Shown here piece after piece: positions 27,690 to 37,310 of a DNA stretch of 64,000 nt (the first letter of the stretch is position 1; every line of letters starts with the position of its first letter). The translations under genes were made by a program, and so were the position numbers. The stretch lies in NCBI GenBank assembly GCA_027533105.1, contig JAPZTW010000003.1, forward strand, positions 62,001-126,000. Direction: 5' to 3'. A model generated the notes under the pieces. That model ran no database searches and was not told where the DNA came from. It worked only from the letters and a program-made list of their open reading frames with translations. The DNA is from Sphingomonadaceae bacterium. GTDB taxonomy: Bacteria > Pseudomonadota > Alphaproteobacteria > Sphingomonadales > Sphingomonadaceae.

Positions 27690-28931
27690 TCAGGGGCGCG
27701 GTGCCACCCGGCGCAGCAGCCCGCCCGCCGTCGCCGCCAGCACGGCCAGCAGCAGGAACAGCGCGGAGAAGCCGAACAGTGGAACCAGGGTCATGGCCAG
27801 CCAGGGCATGACCAGCGATGGCACCGTATTGGCGAGGTTGAACAGGCCAAGGTCGCGCCCGCGCCGGTCCGGGCGGGGCAGGATGCGCAGGGTCTGCGCC
27901 GAATGCAGCGCCAGGAATACAGCACTGGCCAGGCCAAACAGGCCATAGGCCAGCATGGCGCCAGCAAGGTCGGTGGTCAGCGCCATGGCCAGCAGGCCCA
28001 GGGCCGAGATCAGTGCGCAGACCTGCAAGGGCGCGATCGGGCGATCGTTCCGGTCCGACCAGCGCCCCACGAACAGCGCCAGCGGGGCCGAAACCAGCAT
28101 GATCGCGCTGAACAGCCGCGCGGTCTGGTTATCCGTGACTGCGGGATCGAGGCTGACCAGCCAGAACAGCAGATAGGCAAACAGCGTCGCCTCGGCGATC
28201 TGGACCGCCAGCCGGGCCAGCCACATCCGCAGCACGCCGCTGGCCAGCGGTGCGGGTTCGGCCAAAGGCCCAGTCGGATCGAGCGCAGTCGGTTCAGGCG
28301 CAGTCGGATCGGGCAGGACCGGTTCCGCCGCTTGCCCCGGTCTGCCTGCCGGTGGGCCCATGAGCAGCACCGGCAGCACGCAGAGCGCCACCATCGCGGC
28401 AACCAGCCACAATCGCTGGTCATCGCCGGCGAGCCCCGGATGGGTCACAATCGCACCGGACAATGCACCCAGCCCCGGTGCAAAAGCCATCAGCCCGCCG
28501 AGCAGCCCCTTGCTGGAATCGGGCACCACATCGCCGGCCCAGGCCGCAAGCGGACCCAGCATCATGTTGAGCGCCAGTTGCCAGCCGACAATCGCAACGA
28601 TCAGCTCGGGCAGGGTCGCCGCCCGGCCGGTCAGCACCAAAAGCACGCAGGACAGCACCAGGCCCGCAGCGATCCAGCCGCGGCGGTTGCGGGTGATATC
28701 GCTGAGATAGCCGAACAGGATCCCGGCCGTGCTGGCGGCGATCGCTCCGGCCAGGGCAATATAGGCCAGCCAGTCGACCCCGGCCGATTGCCCGGCCAGC
28801 GTCGCGACACGGGCCGGCAGCAGGATCGTCAGCAGCGGGACATAGCCGATCGTCCCCCCGGCCCAGGCCAGCGCATAGAGCAGGACAAAGCGATCGGCCG
28901 ACCGGCCAGCCACGCCGCGCGGTTCAGCCAC
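27690..28931 (-). CDS. MFS transporter, glucan locus
   Basis: About 413 residues with about 12 membrane segments and the loop-2 motif LFGYLSDITRNRRG, characteristic of MFS carriers of the sugar/glycoside-cation type. A long Pro-rich central loop (residues about 200-225) includes three copies of a five-residue repeat (see 28269-28313). I put the start at GTG 28931, overlapping the lacI stop by 8 bases; the longest open frame would need a TTG at 28955. It probably exports or imports oligosaccharides, but the substrate is not readable from the sequence. Confidence 0.78.
   Translation of the reverse strand: MAEPRGVAGRSADRFVLLYALAWAGGTIGYVPLLTILLPARVATLAGQSAGVDWLAYIALAGAIAASTAGILFGYLSDITRNRRGWIAAGLVLSCVLLVLTGRAATLPELIVAIVGWQLALNMMLGPLAAWAGDVVPDSSKGLLGGLMAFAPGLGALSGAIVTHPGLAGDDQRLWLVAAMVALCVLPVLLMGPPAGRPGQAAEPVLPDPTAPEPTALDPTGPLAEPAPLASGVLRMWLARLAVQIAEATLFAYLLFWLVSLDPAVTDNQTARLFSAIMLVSAPLALFVGRWSDRNDRPIAPLQVCALISALGLLAMALTTDLAGAMLAYGLFGLASAVFLALHSAQTLRILPRPDRRGRDLGLFNLANTVPSLVMPWLAMTLVPLFGFSALFLLLAVLAATAGGLLRRVAPRP
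28269..28313. repeat. 15-bp tandem repeat, three units, inside the MFS gene
   Basis: Units at 28269-28283, 28284-28298 and 28299-28313 share CAGTCGGATCG or close variants. On the coding strand they encode D/E-P-T-A/G-P/L repeats in the central cytoplasmic loop, so unit number can change without a frameshift. Confidence 0.75.
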
Positions 28932-29988
28932 CGGCCGCGCCCGGCGGCGGGGCAACCGATTCGCGCACGAAAATGCTCGCCTTGACCACGGTCAGCGCCT
29001 TGGGCGGGACTTCACCCTTTTGCGCTGCGATCAGCAGTTCGACCGCCTTCGAAGTGGTTGCGGCGATGGGCTGGTCAACCGCGGTCAGCGGCGGCTGGGT
29101 GAAATGGACCAGCGGGGTATTGTCGAAGCTGATCAGCGATAGATCGCGGGGCACATCGAGGCCCAGCAGCCGCGCCACTTCCAGCGTGGCCAGCGCCATC
29201 TGGTCATTGCTGGCGATGATCGCGGTTGGCCGCGCCTTGCCGTTCAGCAGTTCCCCGGCGGCGGTGACGCCCGAGGCAAAGCTGAAATCGCCTTCGGCCA
29301 GCAGGCCGTCGGTGCCGAGGCCGGCGGCGGCCATGGCCTGGCGCCAGCCATCGACGCGCCAGCCGCTCAGCGCATATTCGCGCGATCCGGCGATGAAGCC
29401 GATCGCCCGGTGGCCGCGTTCGATCAGGTATTCGGTGGCCTGGCGGGCCGACCCTTCATCGTCCATCGACACCGGAATCCCGGCGCCGTTCTGGATCGAG
29501 CCGATGCGCACGAAGGGGATCTTCTGCTCGGCCAGGAAGCTGACGATCTGCGGATTGTCGGAATGCGGCGGGGTCAGGATGATCCCGTCGGGCTGGAGCG
29601 CGGCAATTGCACCCGAAAGCTCGCGCTCGACATGGTCGGAATGGGTATCGACCAGTTCGAAGATCAGGCGATAGCCATGTTCGGCGCACTTCAGCATGCC
29701 ACCCAGCAGCATCTGGTCGACCCAGTCGGTCCCCTGCCGCGCGCGCCAGTCCTCGATCGTGCGATCGCGGTCGTTGATCGCCAGGATCAGGTAGGATCGC
29801 GATCCGCTCATCCGCTGGGCCGCGATCGAGGGGACATAGCCCAGCTTGTCGATCGAGGCCTGGACCCGCTCCTTCATTTCAGGGCGGACGTTCGGCTCGT
29901 TGTTGATGACGCGGCTGACGGTTTGCAACGAGACGCCGGCATCGGCCGCCACGTGCTTGATTGTCACCGCCTGGCGGCGTCTCGCCAT
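28924..29988 (-). CDS. LacI-family transcriptional regulator
   Basis: 354 residues. The N-terminal helix-turn-helix is clear: TIKHVAADAGVSLQTVSRVI at residues 9-28, then the hinge helix YVPSIAAQRM near 51-60. The periplasmic-binding-protein-like effector domain covers about 62-345 with the usual P-T-A-I-I-A-S-N-D-Q block near residue 247. It lies inside the glucan operon, so it probably senses a glucan-derived sugar and represses the palindromes at 27599 and 37311. The start is 25 bases after the GH16 stop. Confidence 0.92.
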   Translation of the reverse strand: MARRRQAVTIKHVAADAGVSLQTVSRVINNEPNVRPEMKERVQASIDKLGYVPSIAAQRMSGSRSYLILAINDRDRTIEDWRARQGTDWVDQMLLGGMLKCAEHGYRLIFELVDTHSDHVERELSGAIAALQPDGIILTPPHSDNPQIVSFLAEQKIPFVRIGSIQNGAGIPVSMDDEGSARQATEYLIERGHRAIGFIAGSREYALSGWRVDGWRQAMAAAGLGTDGLLAEGDFSFASGVTAAGELLNGKARPTAIIASNDQMALATLEVARLLGLDVPRDLSLISFDNTPLVHFTQPPLTAVDQPIAATTSKAVELLIAAQKGEVPPKALTVVKASIFVRESVAPPPGAAGG

Positions 29989-30012
29989 GCGCAGCTTTCC
30001 CCCTTTACCCCG

Positions 30013-30933
30013 TCACTTGCCGGAAGCCGTCCCACCGACCTCAGGCTTTTGCCAGACGCGGACCCAATCGACTTCCATCCGCTTGGGATAGCCGTCCAGC
30101 CGCACGCCGCCAACCCCGCGCGTTTCGGCCAGCTTGCCGCCGATGGCAAGGTTCAGGATCAGGTGAAACGGCTGGTCGAACGGCGCGCCCGGATTGGTCG
30201 ATCCGGTGGTCGACCATTCGCTCGCCTTGCGTTCCGCATAGGTGCGGCCATCGACCTGCCAGACGATCCGGTCCGGGTACCATTCGATCGCATAGGTGTG
30301 AAAGCCGCCGTCCAGCACTTCAGGGAACGGCACTTCCTCGCCCTTGTGCTTGTTGTTCGGCCACTTGCCGCCAAAGTGCAGCGTGCCCAGGATCGTGTTC
30401 TCGCGCCCGCCGGGGCACTTGGCGCAGGGCACACCCAGGTTGACCGCTTCCAGAATGTCGATCTCGCCCGAGGCGGCCCAGGAACCATAGCGGTCCTTTT
30501 CCGGCAGCATCCAGATCGCCGGCCAGGTGCCCTGACCCTGCGGCAGGCTGGCCCGCACCTCGATCCGGCCATAACGCCAGGCGGCCTTGCCCCTGGTGGT
30601 GAGCCGGGCCGAGCTGAAATCGCGGGTGGCCTCGGCCTCAGGTGTCGCTGATGTGCGCCTCATGTGCATGGGAAGTGCCGGTCCAGTGACCCGTTCGTGC
30701 CTTGCAGTGATCACCAACCGACCGTTTTCGACCCCTGCATTGCGCGGGCTCTTGGTATAGCACTGGTGCTCCTCATTGCCGCCGCCCCAGCAGTCATTGT
30801 CGAAGCCCCACTTGGCCGTGTCGATCCTGTCGCCCTCGAATTCATCCGACCAGACCAGCGTCCAGCCATCGTTCGCCAGCGCCGCCGTCGGCAGGGCAAG
30901 CGCCGACAATGCCATGAAAATGCTTGATTTCAT
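30013..30933 (-). CDS. GH16 endo-beta-1,3-glucanase (laminarinase), exported
   Basis: 306 residues with a signal peptide (first 20 residues, ending TAALA). The GH16 catalytic signature is SGEIDILEAVN, with Glu157 (nucleophile), Asp159 and Glu162 (acid/base). Family blocks YGRIEVRASL and HTYAIEWYPDRIVWQVDG are present. It would cut beta-1,3 or mixed-linkage glucans (laminarin, lichenin, callose) for the receptor and the GH3 enzyme. The start at 30933 overlaps the halogenase stop (ATGA). The open frame extends upstream to 31476 only as a shadow of the halogenase gene. Confidence 0.92.
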   Translation of the reverse strand: MKSSIFMALSALALPTAALANDGWTLVWSDEFEGDRIDTAKWGFDNDCWGGGNEEHQCYTKSPRNAGVENGRLVITARHERVTGPALPMHMRRTSATPEAEATRDFSSARLTTRGKAAWRYGRIEVRASLPQGQGTWPAIWMLPEKDRYGSWAASGEIDILEAVNLGVPCAKCPGGRENTILGTLHFGGKWPNNKHKGEEVPFPEVLDGGFHTYAIEWYPDRIVWQVDGRTYAERKASEWSTTGSTNPGAPFDQPFHLILNLAIGGKLAETRGVGGVRLDGYPKRMEVDWVRVWQKPEVGGTASGK

Positions 30934-32429
30934 GCCGCCTTCGCCTCCTGCGCGGCGCAATAGCGCGCGATGTAGGTCTGGTGGTCGGGGAGCCCCGCCA
31001 CGGTCTTGGCCACGCTCTCGCGCAGCATGGTCAGGAACTTGTCCAGCTCGTCCGCCCGCAGCCGCGTGGCGATCGGATGATAGCTCTGCGGCATGATCCC
31101 CTGCCCCATCATCACCTGGACCCAGCTGTTCTCGACAAACAGCTCCTCGTTCTTGCGGAACACCCGTCCGGTCTCGCGGAAAAGCTCGATTTTCTGCTCC
31201 AGGCTGTCCGGCATCGGTAGCGCCGCACAGTGCCGCCAGAACGGGGAATCGCGCCGCTCGGTGACCTTGTAATGGAGGATCAGGAAGTCCCGGATCTGCT
31301 CCATGTCGGTGAACTGCTGGTCGTTGAACTCGGCAATGTCGCGCTCGCTCACCGGCCCGCCGGGCAGCATGCGGATGATCCGCAGCACCGCCCGCTGGAT
31401 CAGGTGGATCGAGGTCGATTCCAGCGGCTCCATGAACCCGCCCGACAGGCCCACGGCCACGCAATTGCGATGCCACTGCTTGCGCCGGACGCCGGTGGTG
31501 TAGCGGATGAAATTGGGCTCAACCAGGCGCTCACCCTCGACAGTCGTGAACAGCCGCTCCAGCGCCGCATCCTTGTCGAGGTAGCGGCTGCAATAGACGA
31601 TCCCGTTACCCTGGCGGTGCTGCAGCGGGATGCGCCACTGCCAGCCGGAATCGTGCGCGATCGCGCGGGTATAGGGCACCGGCGGGCGGACGCTGGCGGT
31701 CTGCACGGCAATGGCGGAATCGCAGGGCAGATAGTGGGTCCAGTCATCGAACCCGGCATGCAGCGCGCCCTCGATCAGCAGGGCGCGAAAGCCGGTGCAG
31801 TCGATGAACAGGTCCCCCTCGATCCGCCGGTCGCCATCGAGCCGCAGCGCGGCGATGTTGCCGCTCGCGCCGTCGAGTTCGACCTCGGCGATCCGGCCCT
31901 CGATCCGCTTGGCCCCATCGCGTTCGGCCCGCTTGCGCAGGAAAGCGGCGTAAAGCCCGGAATCGAGCTGGTAGGCATAGTTCATCTTGTCGTCCGGCAG
32001 GTGGGCGAACTTGCCCTCCAGCGCAGCCTTCAGCTCCAGGCAGTAATCGTCATAGCTGTGCTGCTGTCCCTGGGTCAGCCCATGCAGCCAGAAATGCTGG
32101 AACCCGGCCGACCAGTGATCCTTGCCGGTGGTGCCGAACGAGTGGAAATAGGTTTCACCCACATTCTTCCAGTTTTCGAACTTGATGCCCAGCTTGAAGG
32201 TTGCCTGGGTGGCCCGCATGAACTCGGCCTCGTCGATGCCGAGCAGCCGATTGAAGAGGACAATGGGCGGGATCGTGCTCTCGCCCACGCCGATCGTGCC
32301 GATCGCATCAGATTCAACCAGGGTCAGGTCGATTGTCTCGCCCAGGGTCCCAGTCAGGGCCGCAGCGGTCATCCACCCGGCGGTACCGCCACCGGCCACC
32401 ACTACCCGCAACTTTTTCATTCCGTTCAT
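30930..32429 (-). CDS. Flavin-dependent tryptophan halogenase family protein
   Basis: 499 residues. FAD motif GGGTAGWMTA (13-22); catalytic Lys79 in ATFKLGIKFENW sits at the same number as in PrnA; the halogenase signature WQWRIP is at 263-268; the glutamate block GFMEPLEST (331-339) follows. All residues needed for HOCl-type halogenation therefore appear present. It lies in a carbohydrate locus rather than a secondary-metabolite cluster, between a cupin gene and a laminarinase gene. Such halogenase-like genes recur beside TonB-dependent receptors in alphaproteobacteria; their substrates are largely unknown. Start overlaps the cupin stop by four bases. Confidence 0.9.
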   Translation of the reverse strand: MNGMKKLRVVVAGGGTAGWMTAAALTGTLGETIDLTLVESDAIGTIGVGESTIPPIVLFNRLLGIDEAEFMRATQATFKLGIKFENWKNVGETYFHSFGTTGKDHWSAGFQHFWLHGLTQGQQHSYDDYCLELKAALEGKFAHLPDDKMNYAYQLDSGLYAAFLRKRAERDGAKRIEGRIAEVELDGASGNIAALRLDGDRRIEGDLFIDCTGFRALLIEGALHAGFDDWTHYLPCDSAIAVQTASVRPPVPYTRAIAHDSGWQWRIPLQHRQGNGIVYCSRYLDKDAALERLFTTVEGERLVEPNFIRYTTGVRRKQWHRNCVAVGLSGGFMEPLESTSIHLIQRAVLRIIRMLPGGPVSERDIAEFNDQQFTDMEQIRDFLILHYKVTERRDSPFWRHCAALPMPDSLEQKIELFRETGRVFRKNEELFVENSWVQVMMGQGIMPQSYHPIATRLRADELDKFLTMLRESVAKTVAGLPDHQTYIARYCAAQEAKAA

Positions 32430-33451
32430 CGTGACAGGCTCCGCAGCAGGCGGGCCTTGATCTGCCCGGCGGTTTCGGGGGTCAGCGGCGCGAGAATCCC
32501 GCGCGCTTGGGCTGGCAGGTGCTGGGTCACATCGGCTCCATTGGCAAAGACATAGTTATCGAACAGGTCGCGCCACCGGGCTTTGTCGGGATCCGGCAGG
32601 TCGCGCAGGGCCAGAATGGCGTGCAGCAGCGCGTCTTCGGGCTGGCCCAGGAAATGCGGCACATCGCGCCACCAGTAATTGACGAGGATGTTGAACGGCG
32701 CGAGCCCTTCAACGTGGTGCCACCACAGCGATGGCACGAACAGCGCGTCGCCCGGCTCCAGTTCGGCGACCTGGGCCTTGGCCAGCGCCTCGGCAAAACG
32801 CGGATAGGCGGAGAGATCGGGGGCCAGCAGATCGACCATCGACACCGGGCGGCCCGCCGGGGTGTTCTCAAGCGGCCCCAGATAGAGATTGGCGAACTGC
32901 TCGGGCGGGAACAGGGTAAAGCGTCGCCGCCCGACCGCACAGACCGCCAGATTGTCCGGGACATCGTTGTGGGCAGCAATCCGGGTGCGCGTGCCGATCC
33001 AGATCGATTCCAGCGGACGGCGAGCCCCCAGCGGCAGGCTGTTCGCCTCGACCAGTCCCGCAAAGTAATCGCGCATATCGACCGACGAGAGATATACGAC
33101 CGGGGCGGCCGGGTCGCTTTCCGCCGCCGCCATGGCGCCAAGGAACTGTTCCAGCGGGCCCTGCGCCATGCGGAAGTTCATCGCCATGGCCGCATCGTAG
33201 AACAGCCGGTCATCGCCGCCGGCGGTGCCGATATTGGCCGCAAAAGCCCGCTCCCGCCGGTGCCGCAAAAGATAATCGCGCGCCGCCCCCGCGCTTTCCA
33301 GCCCGGCCCGGACCAGCGGCCAGTCGGCGGCCAGGCCCCGCACCACGAACGGCTCACGCGCACCCTTGAGGCGCGCGTCAAGCGCGTCCGCAGCGACCTG
33401 CTCCTCGACTACCCGGGGCAAGCTGAGCAGATGCGGCGGGGCCTCAGCCAT
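32426..33451 (-). CDS. Cupin-like JmjC-type (Cupin_8) protein
   Basis: 341 residues. The non-haem Fe(II) facial triad of the FIH/JmjC fold is visible: His and Asp in AAHNDVPDNLAV (about 158-169) and a distal His in SLWWHHVEGL (about 243-252). These proteins are 2-oxoglutarate dioxygenase relatives that hydroxylate amino-acid side chains. It is coded between SapC-like and halogenase genes; the three usually travel with TonB-dependent receptors, so it may modify a protein of that system. Its start overlaps the sapC-like stop by 8 bases. Confidence 0.85.
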   Translation of the reverse strand: MAEAPPHLLSLPRVVEEQVAADALDARLKGAREPFVVRGLAADWPLVRAGLESAGAARDYLLRHRRERAFAANIGTAGGDDRLFYDAAMAMNFRMAQGPLEQFLGAMAAAESDPAAPVVYLSSVDMRDYFAGLVEANSLPLGARRPLESIWIGTRTRIAAHNDVPDNLAVCAVGRRRFTLFPPEQFANLYLGPLENTPAGRPVSMVDLLAPDLSAYPRFAEALAKAQVAELEPGDALFVPSLWWHHVEGLAPFNILVNYWWRDVPHFLGQPEDALLHAILALRDLPDPDKARWRDLFDNYVFANGADVTQHLPAQARGILAPLTPETAGQIKARLLRSLSR

Positions 33452-34160
33452 TCACCCTCTGGTTCTTGCGCCGCACCAGCTTGCCCAGGTTGCCGAGCGA
33501 AGCCAGCGCCATGTAGATCGGTCCAAGCTGGCCCGCGCCGTGAAGCTCGGCCAGCACGGCCGGTTCCAGCGACCGCAATTTCTCTTCGTTGATAAGGTGA
33601 TAGCCGACCATCCGATGAACCGCCCCGCCATCAAGCGTCACATCCATCGAAAACGGTTCAAGCAGGTCATAGCGATCAAGCGCGGCATAGAATTCGCCGC
33701 TCGCCCGGTAACCCTCGTCCAAGGCGCCCAGCATCCCGGCGATCTCTTCGAGATAGGGGGTCGGTTGTCCGCTTTCATCGAACACGGCCAAGCCCTGACC
33801 ATCGCTTGCAATCCGGGGATGCGCCATGTCGACATGGACCTGCGATGGCCCTTGATCATCCCGGGGACGGCCGACCAGGAACGGCTGAACGGCCATGGCG
33901 AAGGGGCGGCACGAGGCGTCCCAGCGGCCATTTTCGACGAACAGGTTCTCGCCTTCCTCAAAGCCGAGCAGGGCGAGCGAGCCAAACTGTCGCTGGGCCG
34001 CATCATAGCGGAACAGGATCGGATATTCGCACGCCAGTCGCCGAAACTCAGCCGGCACGGTCAGGCAGGCGCTGACCCCATCGCCCAGGTCCGGGCCGGC
34101 GCCCAGCCGGATCCGGAGAGCGCCATGATCGGCAGGATTCAGTACCTGATGGGTGGTCAC
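33444..34160 (-). CDS. SapC-family protein of a TonB receptor locus
   Basis: 238 residues of the SapC family (named after an S-layer-linked protein of Campylobacter). Conserved blocks: EFRRLACEYPILFRYD, LLGFEEGENLF, R-P-F-A-M-A-V-Q near 85-92, and IYMALASLGNLGKLVRRKNQ at the C-terminus. No signal peptide or membrane segment is evident, suggesting a cytoplasmic protein. Its molecular function is not known; the setting (receptor, cupin, halogenase) is a recurring alphaproteobacterial module. It follows the receptor gene by 117 bases with a terminator hairpin between. Confidence 0.83.
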   Translation of the reverse strand: MTTHQVLNPADHGALRIRLGAGPDLGDGVSACLTVPAEFRRLACEYPILFRYDAAQRQFGSLALLGFEEGENLFVENGRWDASCRPFAMAVQPFLVGRPRDDQGPSQVHVDMAHPRIASDGQGLAVFDESGQPTPYLEEIAGMLGALDEGYRASGEFYAALDRYDLLEPFSMDVTLDGGAVHRMVGYHLINEEKLRSLEPAVLAELHGAGQLGPIYMALASLGNLGKLVRRKNQRVNG

Positions 34161-34208
34161 CTTGCTTCTCTCCCAAACGCACGCCCTGGATTATCGTCAG
34201 ACCATGCG

Positions 34209-34243
34209 AAAAAGGAGCCGCCCCGACAAGCGGCGCGGCTCCC
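34209..34243 (-). terminator. Rho-independent terminator after the TonB-dependent receptor gene
   Basis: Read on the minus strand, stem GGAGCCGC / GCGGCTCC (34242-34235 and 34221-34214) is followed by TTTTT (34213-34209). It lies 35 bases after the receptor stop and before the sapC-like gene, so it may lower expression of the downstream genes relative to the receptor. Confidence 0.8.
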
Positions 34244-34277
34244 TTGATACCAATCTGTCTGGCCGAAGCCGGTCAGA

Positions 34278-37259
34278 TCAGAAGCTGTACCGCAGCCCCG
34301 CCGCATAACGGGCATAACCAGGCGCTGCGAAGAATACCGTCTTCTCGTTGCGCATGTGGCCCTTGCGGTCGGCCTTGGTGATGTTGATGCCTTCGACGAA
34401 GACCGTCATCCCCTTCTTGAACTCCCAGCTCGCGCTGACATCGAACTGACCATAGGGTTCGATGTAGAAGGGATCGAAGCCGTAGCCGCCCAGGAACCCA
34501 TCGCGCCAGTTGTAGGCGACACGGGCCTGCAAGCCGTTCTTGTCATAATAGATCACGGCGTTGGCGCTGTCGCTCACCCCGTTCACGGCGAACTGGGTGG
34601 CGGTGTAGCGCAGCGTGTTGTCGAACTTCGTATCGCTCTTGACGATCGTGTAGTTCACCTGGGCGCCAAAGCCGGTGTCCCAGAAGCTGTGCTGGACAGC
34701 GAATTCCCAGCCGTTCAGCGTCGCGACCCGATCGCTGTTGCCCGGTCGGGTGATGGTGAACGGAACCGCCGGATCGGTCGGTCGGCCCAGCACACCGCGC
34801 GGCACGCCGCCGACGAACTCGACCACGCTGGGATTGTTGACCGCCAGCCAGGCCAGGATCTGGGCAAAGCCTGGGCTACCGCCAAGTGCAGTCCGCGCAG
34901 CCTGCACCGCCGCACCCTGCGCCGGATTGGTCAGGTTGAAGAGCGGGCCCTGAACGGTGGTATTGGCGATGAAATTGCTGACCTTCTTATTGAAGAAGCC
35001 AACCGAAACATAGCTTTCGCGGCCATAATACCACTCAGCCGAAAGATCGATGTTCTTCGACTTGTAGGGCAACAGGCCAGGGTTGCCGCTGCCAGCCGTG
35101 CTGCCGCCACCCGGACGCAGCGGCTGGTTGACGGTAATGCCGCCCTGCATGCTGGTGTAGTCCGGACGGGTGATCGTGTGGCTGTAGGAAGCGCGCAGCT
35201 TGATGTCCGACGTGACCGAAAGGTCGAAGTCGAACGCCGGCAACCAGTTTTCGTACTCACCCTTGAGCGTGGTGTAGTCCGACTGGCCAGCGAAGATCAG
35301 GCCGATCTCGTTATCGGCCACCCAGCTGGTGCCAACCGGGATGGGAACAAGCGCGGTCGAGGAGATCTTGGTCTTTTCGTACCGCACGCCAAGCCGCAGG
35401 TTGGCGCGGGCCGTACCCAGATCGAAGCTGTGCTTGGTCTGCAGGAACGGCGACCAGGTCTTTTCCTGAATCCGGCGATCGGTGGTGAACTGGGCGAGGC
35501 AAGTGCCGGGGATCGGCTTGCCGGTCCAGGGGGTGCGGCAGACGCCGACCTGCTGGTCAAGCAGCGTGATCAGGCGCGCCGTATCGATCTGGAAGTAGTT
35601 CTGGATGATACCCGGGGCGTCAGAGCCATTCATCCCGGCGAGGCGCCCCGGCAAGCCGGTCAGGGTATAGATATCGTCCGGCGTCTGCGCTGCGGAAAGG
35701 GTTCCGCCCCAGCTATCGCTCTGCAGGAAACCGTACTGCGAAATGACCTTGTTCTCGGTGTAGGTGACACCGAAATCGAGGCTGTCGATCACCGAGGCAT
35801 CGAAATCCCAGCCGCCCTTCAGCGACACTTCGTTGATCGTGTCTTTCATATAGGCATTGCGGAAAGCGTTGCCGGCCGGACGGATGTTCGAGGCGGCGAT
35901 TTCCGAACCCGGATACATGTTGACCGAGATCACCGGCATGTCGGTGGTGAAATCGACCTTCTGATTGCGCACACCGAAGATCGCGCTGCCGACAGCGATA
36001 TTGCTGCCGTAAGGCGAGGTCGGCTTGCTTTCGGCGGTCGAATGGTGGCCATCAAGCTCAAGGCGCAGGCCGCCCGGGCCATCCCACTGGATGTTGCCGC
36101 CGATCGAGTGGTTGACCGAACGGTTGGCAGCCAGCGCGCCGGTTACGGCCAGATCCTTGCCCTCGCCGGCACCGAAAGCTTCCGAATAGAAGTTCGCGCC
36201 TGCGGCCGGGCCATCGGTCCAGCTGCTGGTCGTGTTGTTGTGATTGAACCACACACCGATGCTGTTGGTGCGGGCATCGATGGTGTTCTGCGAGAAGGTG
36301 TAGTCGAACACGGCGGAAAGCGTGTCGGTCGGCTTCACCTGCAGGACAACCTGGCCATTGATCCGCTCACGGTCGATGTCGGTGAAATCATAACCGGCGT
36401 TCTGGGTCACCTGGTAAACATCGGTCGGGTCAGGCCGGTTGGTGATCTGGCCGAAGTTGCCACGCCAGTCGTTGGCATCTAGCGGCAGCGAACCCCAGTT
36501 GTTCTCGTTACCGAGGTACCCTTCGCGCCAACCGGCATTGAACTGCGCCAGGCTGGCCTTGCGGCGCTGGTAGGAACCGGTCAGCAGGATGCCGATCTTG
36601 TCATCGGCGAAGGTCTGGCTGACGATCCCCGAAACTTCCGGCGTGATCTTGGTGCCTTCGAAGGTGTGGTCATAAACACCTTTGGCCGCGAAGCTGCCCT
36701 GGAAGCCAGGACGATCGAGCGGACGCGGGGTGCGGATGTTGATGACCGAACCGATCCCCCCGGTGGGCAGCGAGGCACGGCCCGACTTGTAGACTTCGAC
36801 CGCGGCAACGCCTTCGGCAGCCAGGTTGGCAAAGTCGAAGCTGCGCGAGGCCGGAGCTTCGCAGCAGCTGCCCAGGCCCGAAGCCGGCATCTGACGGCCA
36901 TTCAGCAGGACGAGGTTGAAATCGGGGCCAAAGCCGCGGACAGTAACCTTCGATCCTTCACCGCTATTGCGATCGATCGACACGCCGGTGATGCGCTGCA
37001 GCGATTCAGCGAGGTTCGTGTCGGGGAACTTGCCGATGTCCTCGGCCGAGATCGCATCGACCACACCCTGGGCATCACGCTTGAGGTCCATCGACGCCTT
37101 CAAGCTGGCCCGGATGCCGGAAACGACGATTTCATCTTCCGCCGCAGCATCGGCCGGAGCCGCATCCTGCGCCATGGCCGGCTGGGCCGAGAAGCCCAAC
37201 GCCAGCAACGATGCCCCGATCAACAGGCGTTTCGACGCGAGCCTACGCGAATCATTCAT
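34278..37259 (-). CDS. TonB-dependent outer-membrane receptor
   Basis: 993 residues. Signal peptide (LLIGASLLALGFSAQPAMAQ), then an unusual spacer and a TonB-box-like EDEIVVSGIRASLKASMDLK. The plug domain includes FPDTNLAESLQRITGVSIDR (about 80-99) and the VEVYKSGRASLPTGGIGSVI block; the C-terminal strand ends YAAGLRYSF with terminal Phe, as outer-membrane barrels do. It is of the sugar-transporting sphingomonad type and would import glucan oligosaccharides with TonB energy. The ATG at 37259 has GGGGAGGAAA upstream; the longer frame to 37322 is unlikely because it crosses the operators. Confidence 0.93.
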   Translation of the reverse strand: MNDSRRLASKRLLIGASLLALGFSAQPAMAQDAAPADAAAEDEIVVSGIRASLKASMDLKRDAQGVVDAISAEDIGKFPDTNLAESLQRITGVSIDRNSGEGSKVTVRGFGPDFNLVLLNGRQMPASGLGSCCEAPASRSFDFANLAAEGVAAVEVYKSGRASLPTGGIGSVINIRTPRPLDRPGFQGSFAAKGVYDHTFEGTKITPEVSGIVSQTFADDKIGILLTGSYQRRKASLAQFNAGWREGYLGNENNWGSLPLDANDWRGNFGQITNRPDPTDVYQVTQNAGYDFTDIDRERINGQVVLQVKPTDTLSAVFDYTFSQNTIDARTNSIGVWFNHNNTTSSWTDGPAAGANFYSEAFGAGEGKDLAVTGALAANRSVNHSIGGNIQWDGPGGLRLELDGHHSTAESKPTSPYGSNIAVGSAIFGVRNQKVDFTTDMPVISVNMYPGSEIAASNIRPAGNAFRNAYMKDTINEVSLKGGWDFDASVIDSLDFGVTYTENKVISQYGFLQSDSWGGTLSAAQTPDDIYTLTGLPGRLAGMNGSDAPGIIQNYFQIDTARLITLLDQQVGVCRTPWTGKPIPGTCLAQFTTDRRIQEKTWSPFLQTKHSFDLGTARANLRLGVRYEKTKISSTALVPIPVGTSWVADNEIGLIFAGQSDYTTLKGEYENWLPAFDFDLSVTSDIKLRASYSHTITRPDYTSMQGGITVNQPLRPGGGSTAGSGNPGLLPYKSKNIDLSAEWYYGRESYVSVGFFNKKVSNFIANTTVQGPLFNLTNPAQGAAVQAARTALGGSPGFAQILAWLAVNNPSVVEFVGGVPRGVLGRPTDPAVPFTITRPGNSDRVATLNGWEFAVQHSFWDTGFGAQVNYTIVKSDTKFDNTLRYTATQFAVNGVSDSANAVIYYDKNGLQARVAYNWRDGFLGGYGFDPFYIEPYGQFDVSASWEFKKGMTVFVEGINITKADRKGHMRNEKTVFFAAPGYARYAAGLRYSF

Positions 37260-37310
37260 CGGCAATTTCCTCCCCAGAAATACGCGACTTCCGCGCGCAT
37301 TGCTCCAAAT

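Noticed and set aside
30930..32429. Secondary-metabolite cluster because of the tryptophan halogenase
   Set aside because: No NRPS, PKS or tryptophan-modifying genes adjoin it; the neighbours are carbohydrate and TonB-receptor genes.
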